DNA of 64,000 nt, taken from Cerrena zonata. Lineage: Eukaryota; Basidiomycota; Agaricomycetes; Polyporales; Cerrenaceae. Numbering within the stretch: the first letter of the stretch is position 1; every line of letters starts with the position of its first letter. The notes beneath the pieces are model-generated. The model saw nothing but the letters and a program-made list of their open reading frames with translations, did not search any database and was not told the DNA's origin. The translations under genes were made by a program, and so were the position numbers. Shown piece after piece: positions 34,557-45,657 of the stretch. The stretch spans positions 62,001 to 126,000 of the forward strand of contig JASBNA010000046.1 of the NCBI GenBank assembly GCA_038087015.1, in the 5' to 3' direction.

Positions 34557-36277
34557 ATGTCTGCAATGAACTCTACGAACGGAACAGTCCCCGTTGTCCC
34601 CATTGATCCGGCAACCATTGCCGCCATTCAGGCCATATTCAAGGTCGAGCTTGACTATCGTGTTAACCAGGTTAGTCCCCCCGCTAAGCGTCGAGCAAAT
34701 GTGAATCATTGGTTGCTAACGCTAGTCCAGTACCTGACGAGTAGGTCGATGGACTACGTCCATTGAACATAGATTCACATTATGTTCTAGTTGCCAGTTT
34801 CGCACTGTTAATATACGACACCATATTGACATTTCCAGAGTATGTGTGACATACATGTTCATGACTATTCCCGCCTGACTGACTTTTTCCATTGCACAGA
34901 GAGGTACGTTTGAAGATCATTACCTCACAAATGCGAGGTCTCACTAGACGACTCTAGTACGAATTTATATGGGTAAGTACCAAGTTAATTTGCCATGCTT
35001 TCGCTAACCAATTGGACATAGAAAGGGAAAATAAACCTGGGAGCATTCACTTACCTCCTGCTGAAATATGGCTACGTGCTCGAATCTGCTGCGAGTTTAC
35101 CTTGTAGGTGTTCTCTGACCTTATCTTCTATCCCTTTTAACGCGTACGACAGATTATGTGTGGCTAAATCCGGACTATCAGGTGAGCGAACTTAGGACAT
35201 GATGATGCAACTGGCACTGACCCGTCGCAGTTCTGCAAATACTTCTTTCATGTTGACGCATGGGCCTCAACAATCCTGTCGTTTCCTATCACTGGTCAGT
35301 ACCTTAACGTTACATAGTTCCAACTCAACTATAAAAGACATATTTTAGCCGTCCTTGCCATGAGAACATATGCCCTATATGATCGTAAACCTTGGGCAAA
35401 ATGGTTCCTGTTCACTATCTTCACGGTATGTTTTTGATTGCATACTCATATTACCATGTTAATTGATGACAAACAGATTGAAATTGGAGCATTGATTGCT
35501 GGCGAGATTATATTCACTATACAGGCAAAACGTAGGTGTATTTCGAGCTGAAAGATGTTGAACCGCGTTAACCTCAGATGCACAGATACTGCCGCCCCTC
35601 TGCTGATCCCAGGAGCTACATGTGTATACACGCTCTATTCTTTATCCTACGCTGTTGGCATCGTCATCTTTGGAGTCTCAGCAGCGTATGACCTGTCTAT
35701 TTTCCTGATGACAGCGCTGAGGATTTTCCGACTGTGTAAGAGCCATTTCTTTTGCCGTAAAATATTTCCGCTGAATTGATGAAATAGACCGTGATGGAAG
35801 GTCAAGGCTTGTAGACGTTGTCCTTCGCGACTGTCTACTCTACTTTGGAATTCTTTTCACGTAAGTCGGTGTGTCATGGGTCCGTGGAGTTCATGACGCT
35901 CACATTGGCCGAACAGTGCAAATTTCATCAGTTTCTTGCTTTATGTCACCATTCCTGAAGATCGGGCAGCCCTGCGCAGCTTACTCGTTACACCTTCTCG
36001 AGCCATAGCCGTGATTCTTGTCGCCCGAATTCTCTTGAATCTCCGCCGGGTGGTGACTACGGGTCATATAACCACCGATACTTTGACGGTCTCAGTTGTC
36101 TCCGATTTGCAATGGAATCCTGACCCTGGATCGGAGAAAAAGGACAACAGAAATGGCCGCACTACATCGCGCTCAGGAAGCTCTGGGAATGGGCGCACTA
36201 GGGTCGGGGTGGACTCCCTTGTGTTCAGCAAGGCCGTGACGACGACGACGATGTCGGAAGATATCGAGATGAGATAG
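34557..36277 (+). CDS. DUF6533-type seven-helix membrane protein (copy C)
   Basis: The ATG at 34557 starts a soluble leader (DPATIAAIQAIFKVELDYR). Tiny exons follow: 10 nt, then one coding ASFALLIYDTILTFPE, a 4-nt exon AGAG (34900-34903) and a 15-nt exon (YEFIW). The remaining exons give KGKINLGAFTYLLLKYGYVL, YVWLNPDYQFCKYFF, AVLAMRTYALYDRKPWAKW, a long block with GATCVYTLYSLSYAVGIVIF, YRDGRSRLVDVVLRDCLLY, and the hallmark SRAIAVILVARILLNLRR. The C-terminus is polar. About seven helices are predicted. It matches copy D (56454-58165, minus) exon by exon. Function unknown. Confidence 0.8.
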
Positions 36278-36909
36278 ATGGACTAATCGGTATCTCGTAT
36301 AACCTTGATTGGTTGAACTACTCACTATCATTTGGATATGTAATATATATGTAAGAAGTTTGCCGAACTTCCTTTTTGTACGAGTCTTGACGACTCTTGT
36401 ATTAACTTATGTCGTTATAAGCGAGCATCAAATGAACCTTGTTGACTGCAAATTCGCTATCGTAAATACGTACTCGTTTAGGGTCGATCACCTGTCGTCA
36501 CACCTGTTGAGTCAAGCGCCTAATGTCTATCACAACTTGGTTCTGGCTATCGTGTATGTAGTAATGCCATCACTGTGGTACTTATCCAGCCCTTTCATCT
36601 CAGCTATCGAAACAATATGAATCATGCCAGGACCCATCAGCTTCTCAACTTACCTCACCGTGACCAGAATCATGCTGGGTTTGCAAATCAAACCTTCAAA
36701 TTTCCGAGGATTAACACTTCCCCTCTCAATCAGCGCCCCATTTTATAAGGTTTGGTTTGGTCCTTAACTTTCCCAATCCTCGTCAACCCTTGATGGGCGC
36801 ACGACAAGCCTGGCTCGTCTCTACCCACGCCTAGCTGTAATGATGATCACAATCATTTCCATACTTATACCCCCGGAAACTATGCCGCGAACGTTCATAT
36901 CTAAGCCTC
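36278..36909. other. Intergenic region
   Basis: No supported gene. A TTTATAAGG element at about 36,742 could be the core promoter of the P450 at 36910. Confidence 0.4.
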
Positions 36910-39041
36910 ATGGAGTCCCCCACGCAAGCCCTCATCACAGTCGCCGTCGGTCTGGCGACCTTGCGTTTCATCAAATCTATCTACCGACATTGGGTTTACG
37001 TAGGTCGCTTGACACATTTGGCCATACTAGGATATTGATATTGAAAGCGTTTGCAGTCAGGCATCCCGAGTGTGGGACATGGAGGGATGATAACGTCGTA
37101 TCTAACGGCGTTTCAATACCTCAAGGAAGCAAACGTGGTGCTTCTAGAGGGATACAGGAAGGTAAACGGATTCGCTCATCGCTATTCGTATGAGATTTAG
37201 ACCTAATGTTGTCGTGACAGTACAAAGGCCGGATATTCAAAGTCGCACAGGTTGACTCATGGCTCCTTATTGTGAGCGGTGATAGACTAATCGAAGAGTT
37301 ACGCAATGCACCAGAAGATGTATTGTCTGAGGAAAATGCAATGGCTGACGTGAGTAATGTCTTCCAATTGAGCACACTATAATTCAAACAAAGCTATTCT
37401 TTCCTAGCTATTACAAAGCGACTACACATTGGGGAAACAGCTGAGAGAGAACACGTACCATACTAGTGTCATTCGTACTTCATTAAACAGGAAGTTGGCA
37501 AACATCCTTCCAGATGAGATCGATGAACTACGTGCCGCATTCCGTGATGAGATTGATTTAAAGCTAGTCAATGAAGGCAAGTTTGGCCGTACCTGTACAA
37601 TGCCTTCGAATTTTTGACATTGCTCCCCAGGCTGGACGGGGTTGAAAGCCACAGATATATTTACCCAAATCATCACCCGAATAAGCAACAGAGTATTTGT
37701 GGGTCTTCCATTATGTGAGCGCACTTAGTCTCCCTATTTTGTCTGCGTAGTGAACTATGTCTTATTTCCCTTCTTAGGTCGAAACGAGGCATACTGTCGC
37801 CTTAATATCGATTATGCCATGCATGTGATGTTTGGTGCTTTCATCATCAACGCCTTCCCTCCCTTCCTCAAATCGTGAGTATCTATATCATTAATACACA
37901 TCGTAGAAGTGCTTAGCATGTTCTAGCATAGTTGGTTGGGTCTTCAACGCCATCTCAGGAGACCGAAGAAAGGCTGCAAAATTTCTAGGGCCCATGATTG
38001 AAGAACGAAGGGCTAAAATATCACAATTCGGGAAAGACTATCCTGATAAGCCCGTAAGTGCTGTATTCAACAACTAAAATGATCTAGAACTACTTCTTGA
38101 ACTTTGATATAGGATGACCTATTATCATGGATCATGGATGCTGCGCCTCCTGGACCAATGTCCTCCATGGAAGGAATCGCTTCTCGAATGCTCTTCATGA
38201 ACTTCTCCGCTTTACATACTACGGCAATGGTATGGATGTTCGACGGCGAATGCTCATCTTCCATAGCAATACTGATACCTCATAGTCTTTCGTTCATGCA
38301 CTATATCACCTTGCTTCCAAGCTCGAGTACGTGGAGCCTCTTCGGGAGGAGATCCTGGAACATTTAGGTCCAAATCCTTCGAATTGGACCAAAGCGGCAT
38401 TAGAAAAGTGCTGGAAGTTAGACAGCTTCTTGAAGGAATGTCAGCGCCTTAATGGACTGGGAGCCTGTGAGTTAGTAATTTTCCTCTATCAGATTAGAAT
38501 CTAACGCGGCTTTATAAAGTATCTCTTCCGCGCAAGGCGATGCGCACATACGTCTTCAACGATGGTACAGAAGTTCCGCAGGGCGCTATCGTTTCCGCAA
38601 CCCAAACTGCCACCCAACTTGATGATGCGTACTACGAACATGCTGAAAAATTTGATGGATTTAGATTCTCAAAACTCAGGGAGAAAGTTGCTGATCAAGA
38701 GAAGCAAGACATACACGAAGAGACAGGAGAAGCCCTCGAGGAAGATTGGAAGTACAGATACACTGGTACAGGAATAGGATTCTTAGCATTCGGAGGTGGA
38801 AGACACGTTTGGTATGTCTCTGTATTGTCGACGAGTTTCAAGGTCTGATGACATCGTTTTTAGTCCCGGTCGCTTCTTTGCTTCGTCCACATTAAAATGT
38901 ATGATCGCGTACTTGTTACTGAAGTACGACATCAAGATAGCCGGTGACGGAAAACGTCCTGCGGACATCTGGTTTGGTCCTGCGTGTATCCCTTCGAGGA
39001 GTGCTGAGGTCCTCTTCAAACGCAGAGATGCACTTTTGTAA
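36910..39041 (+). CDS. Cytochrome P450, second type
   Basis: Unlike the pair at 28.4 and 59.9 kb. The N-terminus MESPTQALITVAVGLATLRF is a membrane anchor. Later exons carry YTLGKQLRENTYHTSVIRTS, TQIITRISNRVFVG, a B-to-I region with NFSALHTTAM (I-helix Thr), LEPLREEI-like sequence, a K-helix ExxR as KECQR, AMRTYVFNDGTEVPQG, and the haem loop FGGGRHV then CPGRFFAS, split by an intron inside the Cys codon. The ending is FKRRDALL-stop at 39041. This motif set is common in Agaricomycete P450 families that oxidise terpenoids or fatty acids, but no substrate can be read from the sequence. The frame appears intact. Confidence 0.85.
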
Positions 39042-39775
39042 CACTCATCTATGAACACACGTGGCGTTAGTGGCTTCAAATTGCTTGGCTCTATTTGGTA
39101 GCACCATCTTTGATGTTGCCTTATATAGTATAACTTCGCTGGGTAGTATGTAGGTATCCAGAATGTCAGTTTCGAACTCCGTAAACCTAGGGGTGTAAAT
39201 TATTACGGTTTCATTGGTGCTGCATACTCATATATATTGTGTTTTTCTGGCAGTTACCTGTCCTGTTTACCAGTAACCGCACTATCAACTAGTACTAACT
39301 AGTATACACTCAGAACAGGGAGAAATCTCCACGTCCAACCAAGGCAAATATCATCCTCATGTCTGCAGCGTACTACGTAGCTACAGTGCTCAGGGTGCTT
39401 CTGACGGGAGTCAGACCCTCGAGCTTCAACCGGTGTGAGCGTCTATCCTCCCGGCATACTTATCGACATTTCCATTCGAACATCTTGAATGTTATTCTCA
39501 AATATGTTTCTCGAGGCGACGTTGTATGGACAAAACCTTTTGATCTACTACTCTATTCTTGAATATATGTCTTGACCAGGTTAATGGCAGGCCATGTAGT
39601 GAGCTGATCTCTTTGAACCGAACTGGGCGTGTGCTAGTTCTGTTCTAGGCAAGACTCTCACCTGCACTGCAACTATGTCCATTGTGACCGCTCGGCTGTC
39701 GCTTTGTGGTCTCGTGTTCTCTGGAATGAATACAACCTCGTTCTAGTGCCGACCTGGCCAACCAGTAAGGTTCAG
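39042..39775. other. Intergenic region
   Basis: Short frames only (for example 39359-39562, without supporting context). Upstream region of COX8. Confidence 0.45.
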
Positions 39776-39783
39776 TATATAAA
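39776..39783 (+). promoter_or_regulatory. TATA box of COX8
   Basis: TATATAAA lies 135 bp upstream of the COX8 ATG, followed by a CT-rich stretch typical of fungal transcription starts. Confidence 0.5.
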
Positions 39784-39910
39784 GACATGCTACGATTCCC
39801 ATCCCTCACCTTCTCTCACAGGAGCCTTCACAACCAACTCCTAACACACTCTGACCTTGCTCTGACCTGATATTTCGTTAGTTTCTGACCCGGACACTCT
39901 CGTAACAACG

Positions 39911-40260
39911 ATGTCTACTCTATCGCGAACCTCGCTTGCAACCCTGCGTCGCAGTGGTGTGATGCGTCCAGCTCCTCGTCAAGTCAGGTTCGCACACGAT
40001 GAACATCGCAGGGTAAGCCACCGACAGTTTCGTTTGATATAGTAACTCACAACTGAAACTGTCAAAGCCTCATCTCCCGTTCACATATGACCCTGCGAAG
40101 AGGTCCGCATTCAGAGCGAAATATCTTGCCTTTGTTGGAACTGGATTCGCCCTCCCTTTCGTCGCTTGCTATTGGCAATTGTGAGTAATGGTTATAGCTT
40201 CTTCTACGGATTATTGATGGATATTTTGTTCGTAGACGTAAGGGTGCAGGTGCAGCCTGA
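39911..40260 (+). CDS. COX8: Cytochrome c oxidase subunit VIII (COX7C family)
   Basis: Three exons (39911-40012, 40068-40180, 40236-40260) code for 79 aa, missed by a search for long frames. The first 34 residues, rich in Arg, Ser and Thr (MSTLSRTSLATLRRSG), form a mitochondrial presequence. The mature part has HLPFTYD, then a single helix AFVGTGFALPFVACYWQLRK, the family signature seen in yeast Cox8 (GFAVPFVACYVQLKK in that protein, from memory). It is a single-span inner-membrane subunit of complex IV. Confidence 0.88.
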
Positions 40261-41215
40261 ATGGCATATACCTCCTATTGGACCTTCAGCAAGTCGTTCT
40301 GTATTATAGACAACCTTGTATATATATATATCAAATCTGCAATTGGTTCTTACGTCTCGCATATCGTCTAGTGTGGTCACAAAGCTGTGATCTTGACAGG
40401 TGAAGAAGCTCCGTGGAGTATATGAGCTCATTGGAGGCTAGTAAGTTATATCACGACACAATTAATGTCATTAGCTATCTTAGGCACGGATAGTCATTCA
40501 AACAGTCTCGGTCATGCGCTAACTTGTTACTTGAAGATCCCGTTTCAGAATGCCGATGTCGTTTCTAATTTTGTGAGTATTGGAGCTCTGTTAGTTCAAA
40601 GTTCAGTTACCAGTCCAATCCACAGGAAGCTTGATATGTCGGAAGCTCCGACCTGGTAAACTGAACTCTTCCAGCGATGGTTTCAGTATCTGGCCAAACG
40701 ATGCGATTCTCGATGAAGTAGTTGGGAAGGGAGCGATAAACAATCAATGCCCACTCCCAACAGTGTGATGCTATTATGCCCCTCGGCATGGGTATGATGA
40801 GGATCGACCGAATGTAGCATGCGTGGCGAACTCTTCATTTAGAGAGTGATACAATGTTCAAGAAACCTGAATCATTGCATGCTCATAACGGAAAACTTCC
40901 CTGAATACATTCTCATAGTCTCACCATAATTATCAGAATTCAGATGTACCATGATATATCATTGAAGAATCGGTCCTATCTAGCATAATAGCCTTCACGA
41001 TGGAGAGAATGTTACAGAAATCCGTTCGTAACCACGGGGCTTCAAAGTGATCTCAAGACTTTTAGGGAACTACAACCCTGTGTTGGTGTTGTGTGTCCAC
41101 GGATAGCGGGCTTGATGCGCCGACGCCTGGGTCTAGTTTGCCTATAATGTCTGCAAGATCGAAGCGTTTGAGAGGCTGTTTACAACGTCAGATTCTGATA
41201 AACTCTTTGAATCAA
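40261..41215. other. Intergenic region
   Basis: No supported gene. 41,060-41,160 on the minus strand reads as a possible extra exon (IIGKLDPGVGASS) of the secreted-protein gene at 41216, but the phase does not fit a simple join. Confidence 0.4.
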
Positions 41216-41448
41216 TCACAAAATTACCTTTACTCGGGTGTTGAAGTTCGAAGCTAAGAAATCGGCAATATCATGAGTATCGCTCAGACTGAATTTGCTA
41301 GTACCTGGGACGGAACTAGCATAGAAATCGTATTGAGATATGGTATAGAAAGCATAAACTGATAGGGAACATACAGTGTCACGGGAGCGGCGTGTACACG
41401 GCCACAAAAGACCACTGTGGCGAACAGATAGAGGAAGTTCATGTACAT
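41216..41448 (-). CDS. Small secreted protein (family member 3)
   Basis: The ATG at 41448 begins MYMNFLYLFATVVFCG, a signal peptide ending VHAAPVT. A phase-2 intron (GTATGT-CTAG) leads to exon 2, which codes for SVPGTSKFSLSDTHDIADFL and ends in TGA at 41216-41218. A splice at GTAATT to an exon at about 41,080-41,150 is an alternative end. Promoter, 5' leader with its own intron, signal peptide and DIADFLASNFNT match the gene at 5846-6120, which is in the opposite orientation. Confidence 0.6.
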
Positions 41449-42611
41449 CTTGAGAGGAGATTGCGAAATGCTAGTAATGCTGGTTAAGTGAGATTCTAAA
41501 GGATGTTTGAAGGGGCTCTACTCACCGACCGGCGCTGAGTAAATTTGTGTGGGTGGAGGAGTCAACCTGCAGAACATTGTACAGTTGTCTCTCCCTTTTA
41601 TGAAGCCCGCCTCCATGCATCAATGTCGATACTAAGAGATGATCATTGCCTGACACTGGCAGGCGTGAACAAGATCTACAGTTGTCAAGTACATTGTTAG
41701 TCAATACCGCCATTGGCAGATGGGTTGATCGTAAAAGCGGGGAAGGCAGCATTCGGCGAGTTCGGCATCATTCTTAGAAGGATCAGAGCGCTCAAGAGTA
41801 GGCTGATGAGTACGGTCGATCAGAGTAAAAGACGGCGCCCAGCTATGCATTGTCATCGCAAAGATGATCATCTTATGATGAACAGCTATTGGTAGGAGGC
41901 GACGAATGCAGCCGAACAATGTTTTGAATATGGCCAACCCATCCTTTACCCTCCCTTACCTCAAGTTTCAGCAAGTACAACCTGAACAAGCTGTGCTGCC
42001 GATGGCATGCGGATACAATTGAAGGACGGGAGCGTGAAAGACAACTCGGGAAACAAAGCTTAGACCAGATGATCAACAACAAAGAGAAGTCAAGATCGGA
42101 CTTAGCTCATCAAAAACCACAATTCGGGACCCAGTTCCATCTCGGCACTTCAAGTATGGTCTAAACATAGCGTTCATGTTGCACAGTGGCTTCATATTTC
42201 TGCATTGCATCGGGTTTCAAGTAAATCCACGGAGGCCAATGATCACCCTAGGCATCTTTACTGGCGACAATCGCGAGGTACAATCTACGAAGAACGATAT
42301 GAGCTGTTTCCGAAGATATCTACACGCTGCCACCGAGCGGTCGTGACACAGAATACCGAGGGTTAGATAGGGCTCATCGATGTAGTCAGTATAATATTAT
42401 GTCATGAATAAATGTAACATCGTAGCCGCCATACAAGAATGTAAGAAGTGTCACCACTTGGAAGTTGACGTGATCAACAGAGCATTACTAGAGTAGATAA
42501 TATTTAACATCTAAGCAAGGGACTCGAACGTTTGTCACCTACTGACCAATAACAAGTAATATTGCGCTGGACTCCAAATTTAGCCCCACTACATTTCGAT
42601 ACTCAGTATCT
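41449..42611. other. Intergenic region, partly an inverted copy of 5.57-5.80 kb
   Basis: 41,520-41,600 and 41,830-41,890 match 5.72-5.80 and 5.57-5.64 kb inverted; about 200 bp between them is present only here. The remainder shows nothing recognisable. Confidence 0.5.
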
Positions 42612-42855
42612 TTACATGATACATGATGGTGAAAGTGTAGGTACCTGTTGTCCTGCCCCAACTTGGATATTCTTGAAATCGAAATGGTGTCTATGGAACG
42701 GGTCACGTTTGGCAGCCACTGGGGCGTCTCTACGCTCCGAGTTCAGGCATATATTTATGATCACTATGGGTATAATAGACTCACCGGACAGGAAATGCAG
42801 ATACCAAGCCTACTGCTGTGGTGAGTAGGAGAAGGATGGGCGTGTACATGTGCAT
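42612..42855 (-). CDS. Small secreted protein, about 62 aa (family member 4)
   Basis: The ATG at 42855 starts MHMYTPILLLLTTAVGLVSA, a signal peptide ending AFPVR. A phase-2 intron (GTGAGT-GTAG) joins to exon 2, which codes for a short basic and histidine-rich peptide with AAKRDPFHRHHFDF and ends in TAA at 42612-42614. KR could be a Kex2 cleavage site. A 5'-UTR intron is likely (GTAAGT at about 42,950), preceded by GCGCCGGCCG, as in the relative at 41,530. Unknown function. Confidence 0.5.
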
Positions 42856-43657
42856 TGTGGTTGAAGTTGAAGTGTAGGCAAATGGAAGAGTACGCTAAAC
42901 ACACCAAATGAATAAAATAAATATTCCAGCTGTGGAGGTGAGACTTACCGGCCGGCGCGAGTAAGAAAAAGTAGTCAATTCAGGGGACGGGCCATCCTTA
43001 TAGAGTTTTTGTTCCCGGAGCAATGATAGAGAGCTACCGCATTGGAACAAGGGATAACACGACGACAGTCGGGTCGTTTTGTCTGATGCATCGCGGTTGC
43101 AAAGTGGAGGCGGCTATGTTAATATGTAGTGATGCATAGAATTGTTTGCTTGGGATCTGAGCGTCTTCGGTCGTTGAGATAAATTCAGCTTTGTATGGAT
43201 GCCTAGGGAGAGATAGTTATGTGGCGTCTGTATGCTACTCGTCGCGGGGACGAGTTGCCAAGTCAATGACATGTCTGTCTCGACACTGGATTGACCATAG
43301 GCGGAAATCCATCGTATGTAAACCGGGTTGTAATCAGAGATTGAAACCAGTGAGTCCTTTCAGCCTGGTGCAGACTGTTAGAGAATGTATAGGTGATGTT
43401 GAAGGCAATTAATCGAGCTTACAAGGAATTGTTATTTCAATTTCACTGTTGATACCGCTGACCTACTCAAGTGAGACCTATAACAAAGTTAAAGTAAGGT
43501 GGACCCGTAATACCGAGATTGCTGCCCACTAGAAATCACGCATTTCGTCTCCAAAGGCACCAAAAAGTATCATATATGTCGGAACAAACCAAAAGCGTCC
43601 ATGTGACAATAAAACGAGATAAAGTCCTAAATGAATAACAGATACTTATTCTACCGC
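42856..43657. other. Intergenic region
   Basis: Promoter of the secreted-protein gene. 43,160-43,220 matches 5,146-5,200 inverted (shared CTATCTCTCCCTAGGC). No gene is seen. Confidence 0.5.
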
Positions 43658-44863
43658 TTAATCGGCAGAAGCGGCTAGAAACCCCTAAGACACAGATACA
43701 TTCAGCGGCAGTAACAAATACCTCTTTATTGACAATTTTACTCACCTCTCTTTCTGACAGAAACTCGAGATATGTCAAAGCACAAGCAATGTAAAAACTA
43801 GGTTCAACACCGAGGGATCGTACAAGGGCATTGTTCAGTTCGACCAGCCCTGTCATTGACCGTGCAGTCCATACAGGTGTTTGGTCATGGAATGCCAAAA
43901 TAGGGACTGGGGTCGTGATGGGTATATGAGCACTCTCCGGAGCATTCGGGGGCAATGGAGATGAGATAGGCGAGATAGTGAATGAATATGATGGTGCCGG
44001 TGAATGACTCTTGAGCGAAGACACCAGGCGTGTAAAGAAGGATGTACTTTCCGCATGTGCAGGGACATGGACAGTCGAGTGCGGGGTAATGAGGAAATGG
44101 GTAAGACTCCCTGTGACGAGTGAGTGAGGCCGTCGATTGGGAGTCGACGACTGTGGAAGTTCTCTTAACCTACTTTCGATGCCTTGGAGCGAGACCGTAC
44201 GAATGGTGGGCGAAGAGGCAGATGGTGTTGGTGGGTATGAGTGCTCCTTCTGACCTTCACGATCACGGTCTGTCAAAGTGACATCAGAGTCCACGGATTG
44301 TTTTGAGCTACATGCCGAGGGGTTCGTTCCAATGGAAAGTCTGGAAGGGGCACCAGTACGACAAGCAAATGTCAAGGCAGCATCAGTGTGGTATGGAGAG
44401 GACTTCGGAACACCCGCTAGAGGTATGAATACGCCTGGAGGAAAGGTGGGAGCTCGTATTCGTATATACCACCCTCTCTTTGGTCTGTGGATTGTCCAAA
44501 GGATTATTGATGACGCATTATCCTATGCGGGATCCGTGATAAGTTCTATATATCAGAAGCCCGTGACTAGCCCAAGACTCACCACAACGTGTTCGATGAT
44601 CTCATCCTCTGCCAAGAATCTTTCCTTCAACAAGCGAGCTAAGCTGACTCCTGATTGTACATAGATCACTTTGACTTGCCTTGTACCATCTTACGTTGTC
44701 TGATCCCTCATCCTTAACATTCACTTTCATGTCTGACAAAACGTCCGAGCTGTTAAGAGGACGATGATAAACCCTACGTAAAGATTACTATATATGTGGC
44801 TTACCTTTGTACTATATATCGAGACAGAACCACACCAGAGCCGACATCCTCCAGTGTAGACAT
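43658..44863 (-). CDS. Unknown fungal protein, about 330 aa
   Basis: The exon chain runs from the ATG at 44863 (MSTLEDVGSGVVLSRYIVQ) through an exon with VKVIYVQSGVSLARLLKER and LAEDEIIEHVV, then a block with SIILWTIHRPKRGWYIRIRA and PTFPPGVFIPL, and a long Ser/Pro-rich exon. That exon ends in LVRSLGVEPSFYIACALTYL and EFLSERE; a final 61-bp intron leads to GFLAASAD-stop at 43658-43660. The N-terminal 110 residues and the C-terminal 45 look conserved and folded; the middle looks disordered. The first join (to about 44,675) is the least certain. I do not recognise the family. The transposon at 45148 sits about 285 bp upstream of the start. Confidence 0.55.
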
Positions 44864-45147
44864 ATTCCTAGCAAGGAAAGCAGCAAAGAGTTAGAGTAAA
44901 AGGTGATATTGTGGTCGTTCTGTCACAGCAGTCGGCAATTCATGATCGGTTAAATAATGTCCATAAAAGGCATGCACTTTAGGCTCCTTCCTTTTCAGGA
45001 CGTCTGGTTCCAAGTCTGCAAAATCCCTTCATTACACACGCTTCTCGTAAAAGGATTATAAAGACCGAGTCGTTCGGGAAACTGATATATGATCCATACC
45101 CTTTATATCTTTCAATTTATTATAGTCGTGATGGGGTGAGATATTAC

Positions 45148-45521
45148 CACGGCACGCAGGACGCTGTCTGACCGGGGGACAGACAGGCTCCTGAACCAGG
45201 CTCTCTGTCTCGAGGAGGGGACTTGGTCTGAGTAGACGTAGCAATTCAATATATATGAACTTTGAACCCATTACATAAGCATATCCTTTTTTGTTAATTT
45301 TAAACGCCCTAACTTCTCCCCTCCTCTCGACAGAGAGGCTGGCATAAAAGAAAGACGCGCACCGTCGGCAGGGCGGCATCATATGTTTTCTGCCCATTTC
45401 TCCAAGGGGCGGCACTCAATTTCGTCGTGTCGCAACGACCGGCGTGTTCGTCACAGCGCACAGCACAATGATCGCGACCGTCACAAACGCGATCCAAGAC
45501 GCGCCCGTAAAGACTCGGATA
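45148..45521. repeat. Left terminal inverted repeat of the RecQ/DUF6589 transposon
   Basis: 374 bp, inverted copy of 51155-51492 joined to 51934-51969. Only two differences were found by eye: a G/A in the outer 40 bp and an A/G near the middle. A short open frame runs through both TIR copies but is just a by-product of the repeat. Confidence 0.9.
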
Positions 45522-45657
45522 TAGTTTACTAGTAGTAGGGACTGTTCATATAATTTGTCGTGTGTTTGCCTCCCCCCTACATCGTGTTTTATGTGTGTAC
45601 AGTATAATAGTATTATACATCAATGGGATTAGTCAACGATACATTCTTTTGACCGTG

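Noticed and set aside
28388..39041. Secondary-metabolite cluster (two P450s plus a sterol dehydrogenase)
   Set aside because: No core synthase (terpene, polyketide, peptide) or transporter is present, and neighbours are housekeeping genes.
42515..42540. GGGACTCGAACG, like the reversed T-loop of a tRNA
   Set aside because: No acceptor stem, anticodon arm or D-arm could be paired around it. No tRNA gene could be supported anywhere in the window.
45309..45497. Short open frame in the left TIR, repeated in the right TIR
   Set aside because: It is present twice only because the TIR is duplicated; it has no start context or domain.
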